Shown here: positions 23,001 to 37,000 of the stretch, piece after piece
Position numbering within the stretch: position 1 is the stretch's first letter
Layout of the letters: the number at the start of each line of letters is the position of its first letter
DNA from: Phoronis australis
Lineage: Eukaryota > Phoronida > Phoronidae
Assembly: GCA_002633005.1 (NCBI GenBank)
Contig: NMRA01000023.1
Coordinates: 705,339 to 769,338, forward strand
Reading direction: 5' to 3'
Length of the DNA stretch: 64,000 bases
Notes under the pieces: generated by a model
Told to the model about the DNA's origin: nothing
What the model saw: only the letters and a program-made list of their open reading frames with translations
The model's database searches: none
Program-made: the position numbers and the translations under genes

Positions 23001-25160
23001 GGGCTTAAGGCACAGTCATCCAGTGGAACTTCAGAATACCCTGCGCCAAAAGCCACCCATTACCAACTGGAGATGGTGCACTGACATGCTGTTGCAAAGC
23101 TCGTTTGTGAATGGCATACTGGTAGTTTGCTCTTTTGGCGCGTAACACCAAACAATCATAACAGAGATGATTCCATCACAGATTTCAACCTGAATATGCG
23201 GTAGCGTGCTTTGTCAACTGTTGATGACGAGTCGCCGCACAGCTTGCATACAAAAGGTTCAATGCCTTCCATGAGTTGACCAGGAAACACAAATGCTGAG
23301 CCCAAGTTCAATGGAAAAAAATTAAAGAATATCTGCAAACCTGCACCCTACCCGGAATCAAAAAAATTTGCCAACCTGAATACCATTTCATCTAAGCACT
23401 TCAACAATGTTACTGTAATCTTTTTTACTGAAACAGATAACCAAAATGCTCTTCACTTTAACACACAGTATGGCCAACAAGTGAAATATTGTCAATGTGT
23501 TCAGCATAAATAAGCATTAAGAGAAATGAGCATCATTACTAGCATTGATTGCATTGTACAGCTGCCTTCGAAGAATTTAAGACACAGAAGAATTTTTAGC
23601 ATCCTTAATACTGTAGTTCAGAATTTGAAAATAGAGGAATGGTCATTTTGGCAATGGTTCTTGTGTGCAATTGAAATGCGTCTTTTAACACTTCCTGTTT
23701 TAGACAGTACATGAAAAGAGTAAAAATTTTCCTGTTACAATAAATCTCAATTCAAGAATCTTCAAAATGTAAGAATCTGAAATTGAACAACATTTGGATT
23801 TTCAAGATAAGAAATTACAGAACGGGCAATATTTCCATCTATATATTTCTCAACTTCCAAACACTGGTCATATTTTTACATAAAAGGGTCTGAAAATAGG
23901 CGTTTAAGTTCGTAAAAAGCAGTGCTGATCACTCACATTTTCGTAAAAACTACTGCCAGTACCTTTGAGATTGGGACAGCTAATATTGCAAATTTATCAA
24001 GCAAAGAATTTTTTTCCTCTGGCCCAAACTAACGATTTTTACCATAAATGACAGTTTTTCAAATTAACAATAGGCAGGTTTATTTAAATTAAGTGAATGT
24101 TTGGAACTGGGATAGGTGTTCAAGTTTTCTTTTATTTTTGAAGTTTTCTGTAATGCACTTTGATTTTTGGCAAATGATGCATTGTGGTGGCAATACATAT
24201 AAATTTCTTTGAGCACTGTTAAATCAAACTGACAGTGACAATTTCCTTTCTCTGTAGTAGATTCAACATTGTTTTCTTAATCAGCTTGGTCTTTTTTAAT
24301 AGCTCTTTCAATTTTTGTTACATCCAAAAAGTGTCTGTAACAGTGCTTGTGATAGAAGAGCTCTGTTTTTCACAAAACCTCAAGAAAACTTCACAGCAAT
24401 GACAGCTTACTTGCATTCAATGTTGATCCATTTTTGCAGTAGCCTTAGACCACGTAATATCTGAAAATTCCAGGATCTCAGAATTTTGAGCAGAATTTGA
24501 GACAAGAATGCAAGAAAGGTCAGACATCTTGCCAGTCTATTGTGAAGTAGCACACTCATTCAAAAGTTCATGGTTTCAGCAGTGTCCCAACTGGCTCAAA
24601 ATCGCTAACATGCCAAGAATTGTATAAGTATGAGGACACTTTATTCGATTACGGATTGTGTATTAGTTATGGGGTAGGTACTTCTTGGATCCTTATAACA
24701 TCCTCTAACCATGTAATAAGGGCTAAAAACGTGTGCTTCTTGGACTTTAAAGTTTGAGAAAACTTATTGTGACTCTGGATAGGCGGCAAAAGCCAGTGAA
24801 ATCCAACAGAGTCTCCTACATGTATAAGTGACGAAAGTATTTTAATGTGAACTACATCCATGCTGCAGATAATAGGTCAGGCTGGGCACGCGTTTCTACA
24901 TGTACATAACAGAATGGACAGACTGAATTTTACAAGTTCCGTGCTATAATATTCACGTCTGTGGAAGCCTCCCAACAATTATCACGAATAACCTTTTTGC
25001 AAGATATTAAATAACAGGTTATAGGCTTTCAGTGTACGCATGGGCAGACTAGCATGGTGTCCGTCACAGAGACTCAAGCGTGCTTTCGGAAAGCACATTC
25101 ATAGCGCACAGGAAAATCCAGGAGTAGTCTGTAAGCCTACCGCGTATTTGTCAATTTCAA
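20049..25160. other. No gene seen
   Basis: AT-rich intergenic DNA. I found no paired splice sites with a sensible frame. A dispersed repeat lies at 21640-21900. The opposing short frames at 20188-20389 have no motif. Confidence 0.4.
21640..21900 (+). repeat. Dispersed repeat, copy also at 33265-33510
   Basis: Shares AGTATCGTGACGTGGTGTTG, CAATACAACTGCA, TTCAAATAGCATTG and GCATGCAAATACATCTT, in the same order, with 33265-33510. It is non-coding and about 80 percent identical by eye. Confidence 0.65.
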
Positions 25161-25170
25161 GAAGGCATTT

Positions 25171-25173
25171 GAT

Positions 25174-25221
<48 letters not shown>

Positions 25222-25233
25222 NNNNNNNNNNNN

Positions 25234-25282
<49 letters not shown>

Positions 25283-25290
25283 GCGTGTGT
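25171..25290 (+). repeat. (CT)n / N-gap / (TG)n microsatellite
   Basis: CT repeats run up to 25221, then twelve Ns (25222-25233), then TG repeats. Open frames through it on both strands are meaningless. Confidence 0.95.
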
Positions 25291-27828
25291 GTGGGTGCGT
25301 GTATTGAAAAATGGAAACTTAATGTCAACACGGTCAACACGAAACCTGTCCCGGAAAAACTGATGTCCAGTGTCTGGTTGCATGAAACAAACAGTAAAAA
25401 ATAAGGACTCACCTAACTTTTCTAAAATATCTGCATATTTATGGCCTTTTGAAAACACTGATTACCTTTCCTTATGCTGTTTGAGTATCATTACTAAGTC
25501 AGCTTTTGGCTTTGATACGATGCGAGTCACAACTCTACGTTGGATTCTAATTATTATACCTCGAATTTAAGGACTAAGTCCCGAATTATTTTGATTGAAT
25601 TACGGCTCATTTTCAGTTGCAATATTAGAAAATGTCATCAGTCAAATAGGAGCTCATAATAAAGATTATACGATAAAGAAAATACATCTGTGAGTAAATA
25701 ACAAAACAAGTACACAAAATATTTAGGGAATGTACATGTAGTTGAACCCCTGTTTGGCACTGTTTCATGCAACGGCCACAAAAACATTGAAAAGTAAGAA
25801 AAACGGCATCAGAGCGCTGTCGGTGTAGATGCAGGTTCATTGAGACTGGCTTGAATTACCGAGTGCAAAGCCTGTGATCACGCTGATTTCTTTGCGTCTA
25901 CGCAACGCACTCCTGATGTCCCTGTCCCTGTATCTGAGCTCTTGTGAAATTCTTTTGTGGCTTAGTGGTAGAAGCTATAGCAGCACCAACAGCAGCAGCA
26001 GAAGGAACAGCAGCAGCTGTAGTGGGTTTCATCTCCGATGAAATATAAGACAAATATTGAATACCTACGACGTAATTTTCGATTCGAAAATTTTGTAGCA
26101 TTTATCCAATTACATGTACGTAGAGAAGTCGGAATGTGTAGAGCGTTTTGCCGTATGCCGCCCAAAGAGCAGTATTGAGTAATGTTAAATTCAAATAAAG
26201 ACAGATGTGCGTTCTTTGCTTGCAAATTTCTATTTTGAAAACAAATATTAAAACCGGTTTAACCTGTCAGTTGATAATTGACATTTGTCAAAAATCAACC
26301 ATATAATCAAATGTCAACATATTCAAACGAGGAGCTAAATACGACAATGAATTGAAAGGTACGTTTATTTTAAACAGAATGTACAGATTAACTACATAGA
26401 AAACAATTAACACAAATATCACTGATGCATTATGTCTCACTCATAATGCAGCTTTTTGGCACATGCAGGGCAGATGCATGTAGCATTGGCGGACCTATGA
26501 GGTTGCGAGGGGGAGTTTAAGGAAGGAATGTTTATGACAACTGTACGCTGTTAACATTTTTCTTTTGTTTTTTGATCGAACCTGAAAATTCACCCATCTC
26601 TAGCATCCTCAAAAGAACGATAATATGACTAGAACAAGACTATTTGTGCAGCGAATCACAACAACGCGACTGATGCTACATACTTGCCCTTACACAGAGG
26701 AAAAGTTCAGTATTATTCTCTCTGGTATAAGAATTGACACACAAGTTAACATACATGACAATAATTGCTAACAATAAACACGCGTCGCCTCCCAATTTGA
26801 AAAAGAACGTTCCCATCAAGATCTGCTGCCTGATGTCTACATATCCTATTCAGAGATATGTAATAACATCACGTGGGTGAAAACTAAACAAGTAGCCAAT
26901 ACTCAAACAGAACTGAAACGCCATTGGAATATTTTCCCCAAATTTTCGAAATGGACACTAATCGGAAGACTAACGGGAAATACTTGTTTAGTGCGCTAGT
27001 ACTGACCAAATGAAACCCCGTTAGCATATTTGGGGAACCGCAAACGGTATTACTTCGAAATAGTTAGCCTCTATTTACCAACAACGCCTGCCATCCTGCA
27101 CCCGCAAATGCTGACCTAATGACGTCATATTATTAAGTGTGAACCAAATGTCAGCCAATAAACCAAGTGAATGCATTAGTTCGCAAGTTCACAAAAAAGC
27201 AAATGGCGGGGTGACAAGCGAATAGTAAAAAGTCAAATCTTCGAGAGAATGAGTTCGTTTGAAGGACTTGATATCCGAGCAGTTATACTTGCGATATTAT
27301 TTTAGACAAATGTCCCCGTGAGATCGTAATTTTGACGGTTGGATGTTAATATTTGCAATTCGAAAGACACTTAATTGTATATTTTAAGAATACGAATTCC
27401 AACCCTGTTTGAATGTGATAAAACTAAACAAATTATTAGAATCATCAGTAACTACCGTCCAAGTATATAAATTGATAAATAAGAGCTTTATAACATACAT
27501 GGAGAGCAAGTGCCAGAATTACATACATTGTAAGCACAGGTTTGAAATGTTTAAAAAAAGGTAGTACCGGGAGTGGCACATGAAAACATACAAAAACAGT
27601 CTAAATGGGAAAGTCTTAATACTACACATGACCAACGCAAAGGCAAACACGTGCTACTTAAAACAACAATAAGGAAGAACATATAACCATTAGATTATAA
27701 ACATCATACAGTTTGTTCTCTAGTAGAATAAGTGCACTGTATGTTGCAAATAGACGGAGTGTCGCTCACATTTGCGTTTGAAACGAAAAATAATCTCTTC
27801 CAAGCACTTAGTAACAACTATACGTTGT
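25291..27828. other. No gene seen; 3' flank of the REJ/GPS gene
   Basis: Probably contains the 3' untranslated region of the large minus-strand gene. The nearest minus-strand AATAAA I see is 26369-26364, about 1.46 kb after the stop. A CAGCAGCAG-type stretch lies at about 25980-26020. Confidence 0.4.
26364..26369 (-). terminator. Candidate polyadenylation signal of the REJ/GPS gene
   Basis: AATAAA on the minus strand, 1.46 kb downstream of the stop codon. It is the nearest canonical hexamer I noticed, and the association is tentative. Confidence 0.25.
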
Positions 27829-28046
27829 TCACACATGAGGTTGCGTGAGCTGGCTGCTGGGCGTTATTGATTTCCTAGGTTCATACTTGTGATTCGGGTG
27901 TGAACTCTCGGAAATGCTAACTTTGGCTTTCTTGCTATTTGCTACTTTGATGACAACAATGATGACGACAACGATGATGGTGATGGTCAGCAGGCCACCA
28001 GCGACTGATAATCCGATAATCAGGCCGGTACTGGAAGCGGACACGA
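27829..28046 (-). CDS. REJ/GPS gene exon 27: transmembrane helix, tail and stop
   Basis: 218 nt, acceptor TTTGTTCCAG|. GLIIGLSVAGGLLTITIIVV and following hydrophobics form one membrane helix. KVANSKKAK follows, as a basic stop-transfer. The tail is Ser/Pro-rich and ends before TGA (27831-27829). No channel or seven-helix region follows, so the protein is single-pass. Confidence 0.9.
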
Positions 28047-31000
28047 CTGGAACAAAAGAAGGTATGAAATTTAATTGGTATCTTTGGCTAGGGAAAAGAT
28101 ATTTTGAATCAGAAGTAAACCGATTCAGCGATCAGTGATGGCGGTGTTGCAGTAAAAGAAAATTTCACACTTTTAGAGCTACTACTGATCGTTCAACAAT
28201 ATCCACATAAAACTACGTCAACGATATTTACCGGATTGTTTCGTTGTGGCAGCTGTTGTTGATGGCGTAGTCTCGGTGATATCACTTCCGGTTGTCATAT
28301 TGCTGTCCGTGGTATTGGTCAGTTTTGCCTGAGAGGTTGTCACTGAAATGCGAAGTATAGATTTGCTCACCCGAAAGCAGTTCACAGAGAGAACTCTCTA
28401 GAATAGCTAACGCGATATAAGAACACATCGAACTTTCCCATAGTACTATATTCTTGATTGAATTCTTAGTACCATTTTTTGCTTTCAAAAAATGTACGTT
28501 GTGATAAAGGTCCACTCATAAAAATTCCACCTGACTGTAACGCAGCAGCTTCTCATACTGAGTTTCACAAAACTTTATAGTCTTCTACAGTTGTACACTG
28601 ATGCACGGTACCTAACAGCTAGTAACCGATTATAAAGTGTACAAATCCTTTGATTGATTGATCGACTGACGACCTAACTCACCATCACGTGTTGTAGTCG
28701 GCGGAAGGGGCGATGCCATGAGGACAAATATTGACAGGTGATTACTGGAGCACAACACGGTGTTGTCTGTGGATCCGAAAGTGGCGACACCTGACGTTGA
28801 CCACGTGCTGTTAGTGGCGTCCCAGAAATGACAGGTGTATTGACTATCCGTCTTCGGTAGAGTAACGGTCATGTTAATCGTGATTGGCGTAGACAGGTTC
28901 TTAACCACGAGATCATCACCTGGAGAGACAATGGATGTATAGTTTTGTGTCTCTCAATTCTATAGCATCCACGAGGAAGCAGGCGAAGAAACAAAAGCTT
29001 TTTAGGGTTGAGCATGCACCGATAACATGATTGAATTTGAGCCCCTGCCGCAACCCTGTGTCCGACAGCTGAGAAAGCAAATAAACGTGTTTAGTAACCA
29101 AGGTGTAAATGCAGGAGCATTAATCCTTTGTTTAGAATACTTTGTGTACATGTACGCTTAGAGTTTCTAGAGTGCATCGTGGTCTACCCTCGCTCCTAGG
29201 TAATTGTTTATTGGCTAAGTATATGTTACCACTGTAATCCAACCAATCATAGTTTTTAGTTTCAGCACTCATTTGTAGCCCTTATTTCAAATATAGGTTC
29301 TCGTCATGTAGTGATGCACTTTAGAGGGATTATTAGCTGGGCCATGCGGAAAACATACATGTAATACAATTAAGTAGGCTTAAGCTACGATAGACTTAAT
29401 GAGATTGTTCCAAGAGTCACCGAAGACGGAAAGCTACTTGCTGAGATGTTTGTCTCAAGTGAACAATATCTGAGCTGATAACTCATTTCAAGAAGTGAAC
29501 ACAAGACCAGCAATGAATTTTACTTTCTAATTATATCTGGGCAGTCGTTCACCAGAGGCAAGCGGTTCAGCTAGTATCTTGCATCTGCAATAGCCCTAAG
29601 TACCTGTTTTAGGGTTAACCAATGAAATCTCAACCAAGTCAGACGCCCTGTTGTTGAGATCATTTGCAGAACTTGATTTGTCATCCACACTGGTGGCATA
29701 GTGTCGGAATTTGCCAATGGCACCAACACAGCTTTCTGATCCTGTGCACTGCCAATTCATATATCTGCAAAAGATGATATTAGACATATTTGATAAAACA
29801 AGTACATCTACATTTGTCATGAACTCAAACAATTTCTTGCCTATTGAAGTCTGCTCGAATGGGGGACAAGGCGACATATTTCTACAACGATTGTAAAGAC
29901 AAAAACCATCTCTGAACATATACGGTCTCAAATTTAATTTGCCTGACTTATGTATCAGTGCCCTTGAGTTGATGTCCGGGAAAGCTGACAAAGAGCGACG
30001 CAATTTTCTTGAGAATCGGACAGTTCCAATTAATTCCAGTAGAAGGAATTAGACGGCTCCACGACAAGAAAAACATTAAGTGAGTTTCCAGAGGTTGTTT
30101 TTGAAGGCTGCTGTGCGTACAATCTGTCAAAGGACATTCTTGTAAATTTTGGACATCGTATAAAGCTTATCACACTTCCATAAATTAGGCCCGCTGTAAA
30201 AATTATTTTCTCCAGTTTCGTTTCTGGTTTTCGGAAGATTGAAATTGGATGACAGTAAGGTCCTAGTGTAATAGCACTTAGCACTTAGATATTTTGGGAC
30301 AAGATTTCTAAAACATTTGTACATACAACAAGCTGATAGGAATTTTAAAGGATTCCGTGAATAAAAACAAATCATCAAGTGATTGAAGATATACAAACAG
30401 CTAGCTTACGTATTTGCGAGCTCCGAGCCAAAGGTAATCTTGGACGCGTTAGCTGACGTGGACGACGAAAAAGTAGACGCCAAAGAATTGAAGGAAGTCA
30501 GAATAGTCACCCGATCGTTCTTAACCTCCAACGGGGCTCCGCCAAACTTCGAATCGAAACCCATCGCCTTGACTACGAGGTTTTCTATCTTCAATATTAA
30601 GAACTTGTTATTGGCTGGGTACTGTAGCAGGCCGTTCAACATATCAGTGACACTGGCCGCGTGCGATGCGTCCATACCGATACCGCTGGCGAGATAAGAC
30701 ACAAGATTGTCTAAGTAATTAATCATGTTCAGCTGATTCGTGGCGCTCATTTCGCTCAACTTCAAAGTGTGCAGCTGTTCAAGGATTATGAACACGTCTT
30801 CACGCGTCTTCGTGGATTTCTGGATAAAGTTACTAGCCAGATCCAACACCGTGCTGCTGGTATACGTGGAGTTGACCGGTGCAACTGCACGTCTGTTGCG
30901 AGAGTGCAAGGAGCGTCTTCGGCGGTTGGCAAGACCAGTGTTTGACACGACCTGCTCCAGATTGACAGCGTTCAACATCCCCGTTGTGAAATCACCTAAA

Positions 31001-34000
31001 ACAATGATGAAATACCTCATGACAGTATGATATATTTTAAGATATTTTCATAGCATCAGCAAAACCAGAAAGAGAAACTAAGAAAATTTGGAGATATTTG
31101 AAACTAATGACTTTGGTATGTCTTTTTCCGAGCTTCAGTGTCAGCTCTAACATTTTGGATCCTCAATACAATGTTTCCACCCTACTTTCTGATAGTTTAT
31201 ACCATAATGTCGAAGGTCGAACAAATTGGAAATTTATGAACCTGATGAGGATAGCAAATATTAGTGATGGAGAAGGCAATTTTGACTTAATCAACATACC
31301 CACGTTACTGATTTCAAAATTACGTCCGCTAGCTACCAGTTTTGGCTATCAGATCGTTTCCAATTCCGCACCCTTCCCACCAATGGTCCGTACCTGACGG
31401 ATTGGCCGGGGGAGGGCAGGAGGCAAGAATTTATAATCTAATTTGCGTAGACGAAACCAGTCACGTGACCACAATGACAAACCGCTCGCACCACACGCCA
31501 AGTTGACTTCATCAGGCTCAGCGGGTCGTCACTGCAGAAGATGTAACCAAATGAATATCAAAACAGGTAACAACTGTTGCGCATGACTAATACCCTTGCG
31601 CGCTGTGCTGTCCAGCATAAACAGAGGCCGCTGTGTTACGTAGACGATAGAGGTTCATGAGGCACTTCCGCTAACAGAACGAAATGAAACCGTAAATTCT
31701 GCCTCATAATTCTAGATTCCAACCTCTCCGAACAAACCCTTCATTGACTGCCAATTTGCAAGAGTATATGCGAGTGAGATCTCGCTTTAGTCGCGAGAGC
31801 CTTGTGCACTCTATTAGGCTGCCTCTCGTAAGCCTAGAATCCTGGGAGATTCGGGAGATAATACACGCCGTTGCAACATAATGTGCAACTTGCTTAGTGC
31901 AATAGGTCACTCGCTTTCACTCCATAGGCGGATTTAGGGGGAGCAGAGGGCCCGCCTCCCCCCTTGGCTGCCGCAAGCAAAATGAAACAGCAACAGCGTG
32001 AGGAAATGTTGTGTTCAGTAACTAGGACCTGTGGCGTATGAGGGGGGGGGGCTCAGACCCCAGATCGCAGAGGAATCGTGTTCCCGTTTTTATTTTAGTC
32101 CACCGATAAATTTTCTGAACAGCAGCTCCACATCCGCGGCCCCTGCAACTTTCAGGCAGCCTGTGCAAATGTAATCGCGCTTTGCCCAATTCCCCGAGAC
32201 AACATGTTGGCCCCCCCTATGATATCCTGGATCCGCCACTGCACTCTGGGGAATCTTGCGATTCAGAACAGCAACCAACACGACAACATGTGTGGAATGT
32301 CGGCACAAGGTTGTAGCCTTCTCCACAATCCATGCACATGTACATGTAGCTTGCTGCTTCATCTTTCAATATTCTGTCGTTGTGCACAGGTATAGGACTA
32401 TCAAGTTTGACAGACGAATGCGTTTAATACATGTGACGAGTTCCAACTACTCACCAAAACTTTTAGGAGCAGAAATCATCCACTTCCGTTTTTCATTCAG
32501 TTTTTCCTCCGTGAGTGGTGGAGGCTGGAGAACGTGAATCGTGGGGCTGATGATAGTCGAGCAGACAGCAAAAGCATCACAAACCTGAAACACGTGATTT
32601 AGTAAAATCTAGGCACACTCTCCCATTTTATTATATCTTACACATGTCTAATATTGTGATCAAGTAGATCAAATAATGATCGACAAAATATTCGTGCACA
32701 ACATCGGCAGCTAATTCCCAGAGCATTATTTGAGTGCATGGGGTATGCTTCATTATATCCAACGACTGCTGCATGAACCTGTCCCACAACTCTTACAGCA
32801 AGTAGATAGAAACGTGCAGCGCCAGACTTTGTTCATTAAAACGTCCACGGCCAAGCATCTAACCATTGTACTCGAAATCGAACTCGAGAATAATCATGGC
32901 GTTTTTCTGTTCTCCTTTAGATTTGTTCGAACTCAATGTCTAGTAGTCTGCGCTCGAGTATATCACGGTTTATGTGTATGACTTCCTAGCCCATGCTTGT
33001 ACTTGATGGCGGATATAATTGTGCTACAAACCCGAGTAAAATGTTGAGCTTTCGAGAAAATAAATCGAAATTTCGAGTTCACAGCTCTAACGTTGAGCTT
33101 TAAAATGGAACTTGCACCCTAATTCAGTCTGTGATTGCGTGGTAACATAAATTAACAACACAACAAATAGCGATGATGTGAATATGACGTAGACTGATAA
33201 TTACAAAATGTTGTTGAGAACGAGTTCTGTGTCCAAAATGATCCGTTAATCACTCAACCGCGCCCATTAAGTATCGTGATGTGGTGTTGGGAATTACACT
33301 GCATGATGCTTGCCATGTGAGCACCCAAGGTACTGTACGTCGTTAGTGCAAAGGTCACCTATTTGTAGAATTTTTGTTTCTAGATTTAAAAGTTGTCAAT
33401 TAATACAACTGCACTTTGTTTTGCGTAGATGACGTTCAAATAGCATTGTCGTTTAGTTCCTGCTACACATTGGCATAGTTAGAAGCATGCAAATACATCT
33501 TGTTAGGATAATCAAGTGTAAACTAGGATTTAAAAGTTATACACGTAAGTCAATATGTACTTAGGTGTAGAACAATTGTTATGTAGAGGACGCTGCTGTG
33601 CTTGCTTGTCTGCAGAGTGACAGTGCTCCACAAATAGCTCAAACATCTCCGGATATACGGACAACTTAACTTCAAGAGTTTAATTGTGTACTGCTATGTA
33701 AGGACCCGTTTAACAGACTTATTTAACTGCTCTATTGGTACTCGTCAAGGCTGTATGGTAAGCCCTTTGCTATTTGTTTTGTATCTCAAGGAGTTTTTAG
33801 AAAAACTCAATTCACGTGGTGACATAAATAGCATCTACTTAGATGAGCATGCTACAAATATTAATTATATCAGATGACATGGCTTTGTACTCTCTAACAC
33901 CGTCTAACTTGCAACGTATGTTGAATTGTCTCAACGATTATTGTGATTCATGGGGTATGGATGTGAATTTAAAGAAAACCAAAATAATTGTATTTAGAAA

Positions 34001-37000
34001 TGGAAGTCCCTTAAGACACTATGAGAAATATTTTTCAACAAACAGCAAGTTGGTGCTGTATCTCATTATAAATATCTTGGTGTTTTTATCACACCTAAGT
34101 TGCCATGGTCGAAAGCGACAAAAACTCTCTCTAGTCAAGCAAATAAAGCTGCATCACGTGTTTTGAAACTACAGCGCAGTTGTCGCGATATGCCTCCATC
34201 ACTTGCATTTCAGTTATTTGATAAACTGGTGTATCCAACATTGTGTTATGGTGACGAGATTTCGGGTTTTAAAGAATACGAATGTTTAGAAAAAATTCAT
34301 TTGAAATTTTGTAAATGGACTTTGGGACTTGGAGGTTCTTGCTCTAACGCTGCAGTATATTGGGTGAATGTGACAGATACCCTCTGTCCACGAGACTTTG
34401 TTAGTTGTATTAAATACTGGTTTAAAATTTGAAATACCCCACAGGAATTTTATCCGAGGGCCGGTTACAACATGTTGTACAGACTAGATGAAAATGGTGG
34501 ACATACTGTACGTATAATTGGGCAAGTTCAGTTTGGATAAACCAAGGAGTGGCGTGTCAAGAGTCGTTTGTAAATACTTTCTCACAACGTGTTAAGGACT
34601 GTGCTTTGCAAAGATGGCAGTCCGATGTTGATTCCAATTCTAAGTTAAGCTATTACAAACCTTTTAAGGTTGTATTTGAACTTGGAAACTATTTAGAAAT
34701 TGATAATCTTCGAAGAGTGTTCGTGCAAAGTTTTACACGTTTTCGATGTGCAAACCATAGACTGGCAGTAGAAACTGGTCCTCACGTAAATGTGGTACAT
34801 TAAGACAGAGTGTGAACGATGCTCGAGGAGTAGTTTGCGACGCTTTTTCCGAAATCACAGCTAAGTTTCTAAGTGAGAGCCTCTGGACAAGTCCCTCTTT
34901 GTTATTTAATCGCGATACATCAGTCGTGAAATATGTATACTACACATCTAAAAACAGAACAGCTTAAGCATTGCTGACGAGTGTGCATAGCACTCCAATG
35001 ATCTTCTTTGTTTGTTTGTTGTACTTAAGGCCGATGACCATGTGTGCAAATAAACGAGAAGAAGTCATCTATCTTGAATTCACATAACAGTAGAATTGAA
35101 AATGCCTAAAATACTTCGATTCCAAGTAAAAAGATTGGTCCCCAGGCCCAGGTATAATAATGTATGAGTGTATGTAAATTTTCACTCTAAAAATAAAAAT
35201 CAGTGTCTAATCTTCTTATTCAAAAACGTCAAAAATAATTTCTGTTCTACTGCAGTTCGTACATCAGTAGAATAGAAATTATTTTTGACTCAAATGTTCC
35301 ACTGTTGCACGAACTTTTTTAAAAAATCCTACAACTTATGTGTCCATTACTCTGTACCTCTGTAAGTTAATGACGCATATTACTTTCCAGTAAATAGTTG
35401 CACTTGATGACCCTTCAATTCGAGCTCAAAATTGATTAAAAACTCGTGATTTCGAGATCAGACATGAAGTTGTGGTTATAATACTGAGGTTGCAAAGTGC
35501 AATCTAGGGTTAGACAGTCACCCATGCACGCACGCCGCAATGTGCTCGAACACATAATAATACACACTCATATTGAGTTTGCACAAAAGTAGAACAGAAA
35601 ATGTCAAAAACTTCGATTCAAGTCGATTTCAAGAACAAGGATTACAAACATCGAGCCTTTTCCATAAATGCACACCTTGACGTAGGCCTATAATCTTTCA
35701 CAGTGCTACGAAAGTCAAGAGGGTAGACCAGTGTAGCCTAGGCCAAGGTACATGTACTTCCTTTTCATTCATGTCAAATGCATGCACCGTGACCCATATC
35801 CGAAAAAAGCATAGTTTTATTTTTCAAGCAACACAGACACCGGTGAAACTATGGGGACATTCTTCCACAAAAAGGAGGATTTAGAGGGGGGCCAAGGGGG
35901 CCATGTCCCTCCCTAAAATTCTCTTAGAATACATTTGGCAGTTCGGGAGTGCGAATGCTCGACGGGCAAAATCCTGGCTAATACTCTGCCCTGCCCCCCC
36001 TAACTCGAAATCCAGGATCCGCCCCTGTATCCTACGAGAGCATAGGCAGACATTGACTAAGTTTGAAAAACATAGGATGTAAGTGAAAGACGTAAACCTT
36101 CGCTACAGCAATACTCTTATTGAAATGGTACATGACAACTGACTAAAAATAAACTGAACTTCCTATACATTCTTACAAAAACGCTCGTCTATGGGCATAC
36201 ACTGCACGCTTGGAAAATTTATGACCGCATTTTCGTTCGACACTTTTTATAAACTCTTGCTCGTATGAGGATTAGAAATGTCGATTATGTACTTACGGTG
36301 ACGTAGAACGCAATGGTATCTCCGGAAGGGGGTTGCTTTCCGGGTATTTTCACCGCAGGATCGATACCGGCGGTAGTGATGGCTTTGTACTGACTGCCGT
36401 CAATAAATCCGTATTTGTAGGTTATGGGCAAAGCATCTTGAGGTGCGTAACATTTTGTGGTCTTCAGAGTGACCTGTAACGCATTTACAGTTATTTTCAA
36501 TATTTGCAGCATTTCTTTGTTCACACGGCCAAGCCTTCTACACCGCCTATCGTATCGACACCAACAAACGGTCCAGCCTTGGTACACCCACTCTGCCGTA
36601 TCTTGTACATAAATTTTTATTTTCGTCACCATCATTTAAATTCAATTGAAGTAAACTTTATTTCAAGGGAATCTAAATAATGGCGAAGTTGGTTGACAGA
36701 GCTGGTCTTCGTACTCTCTAGCATCGAGGTGACGCATATATGTCTTGGCAAGGAGTTCACAAGGCTGACAAATTCAGTGAATTTGGTAAATTATCTTGAC
36801 TTATTGAACCAATTTTGAGCTGGTGAGATGAACTCTTCTCGATCTGTTAAAATCCACCTAAAGTATGTTTTGATTTACAGGGTCAATTTTGAAGTAGTGA
36901 GCTTGCAAGATTATCCAATTGATTCCACCAACCTCCAATGACATTACGTGGAATTGTGGTGTAAACAAACCCAGGCAATTTAAAGAATGATAATGGAATT

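Noticed and set aside
25040-25458. Open frames across the CT/TG repeat
   Set aside because: Microsatellite with an N gap; no coding signal.
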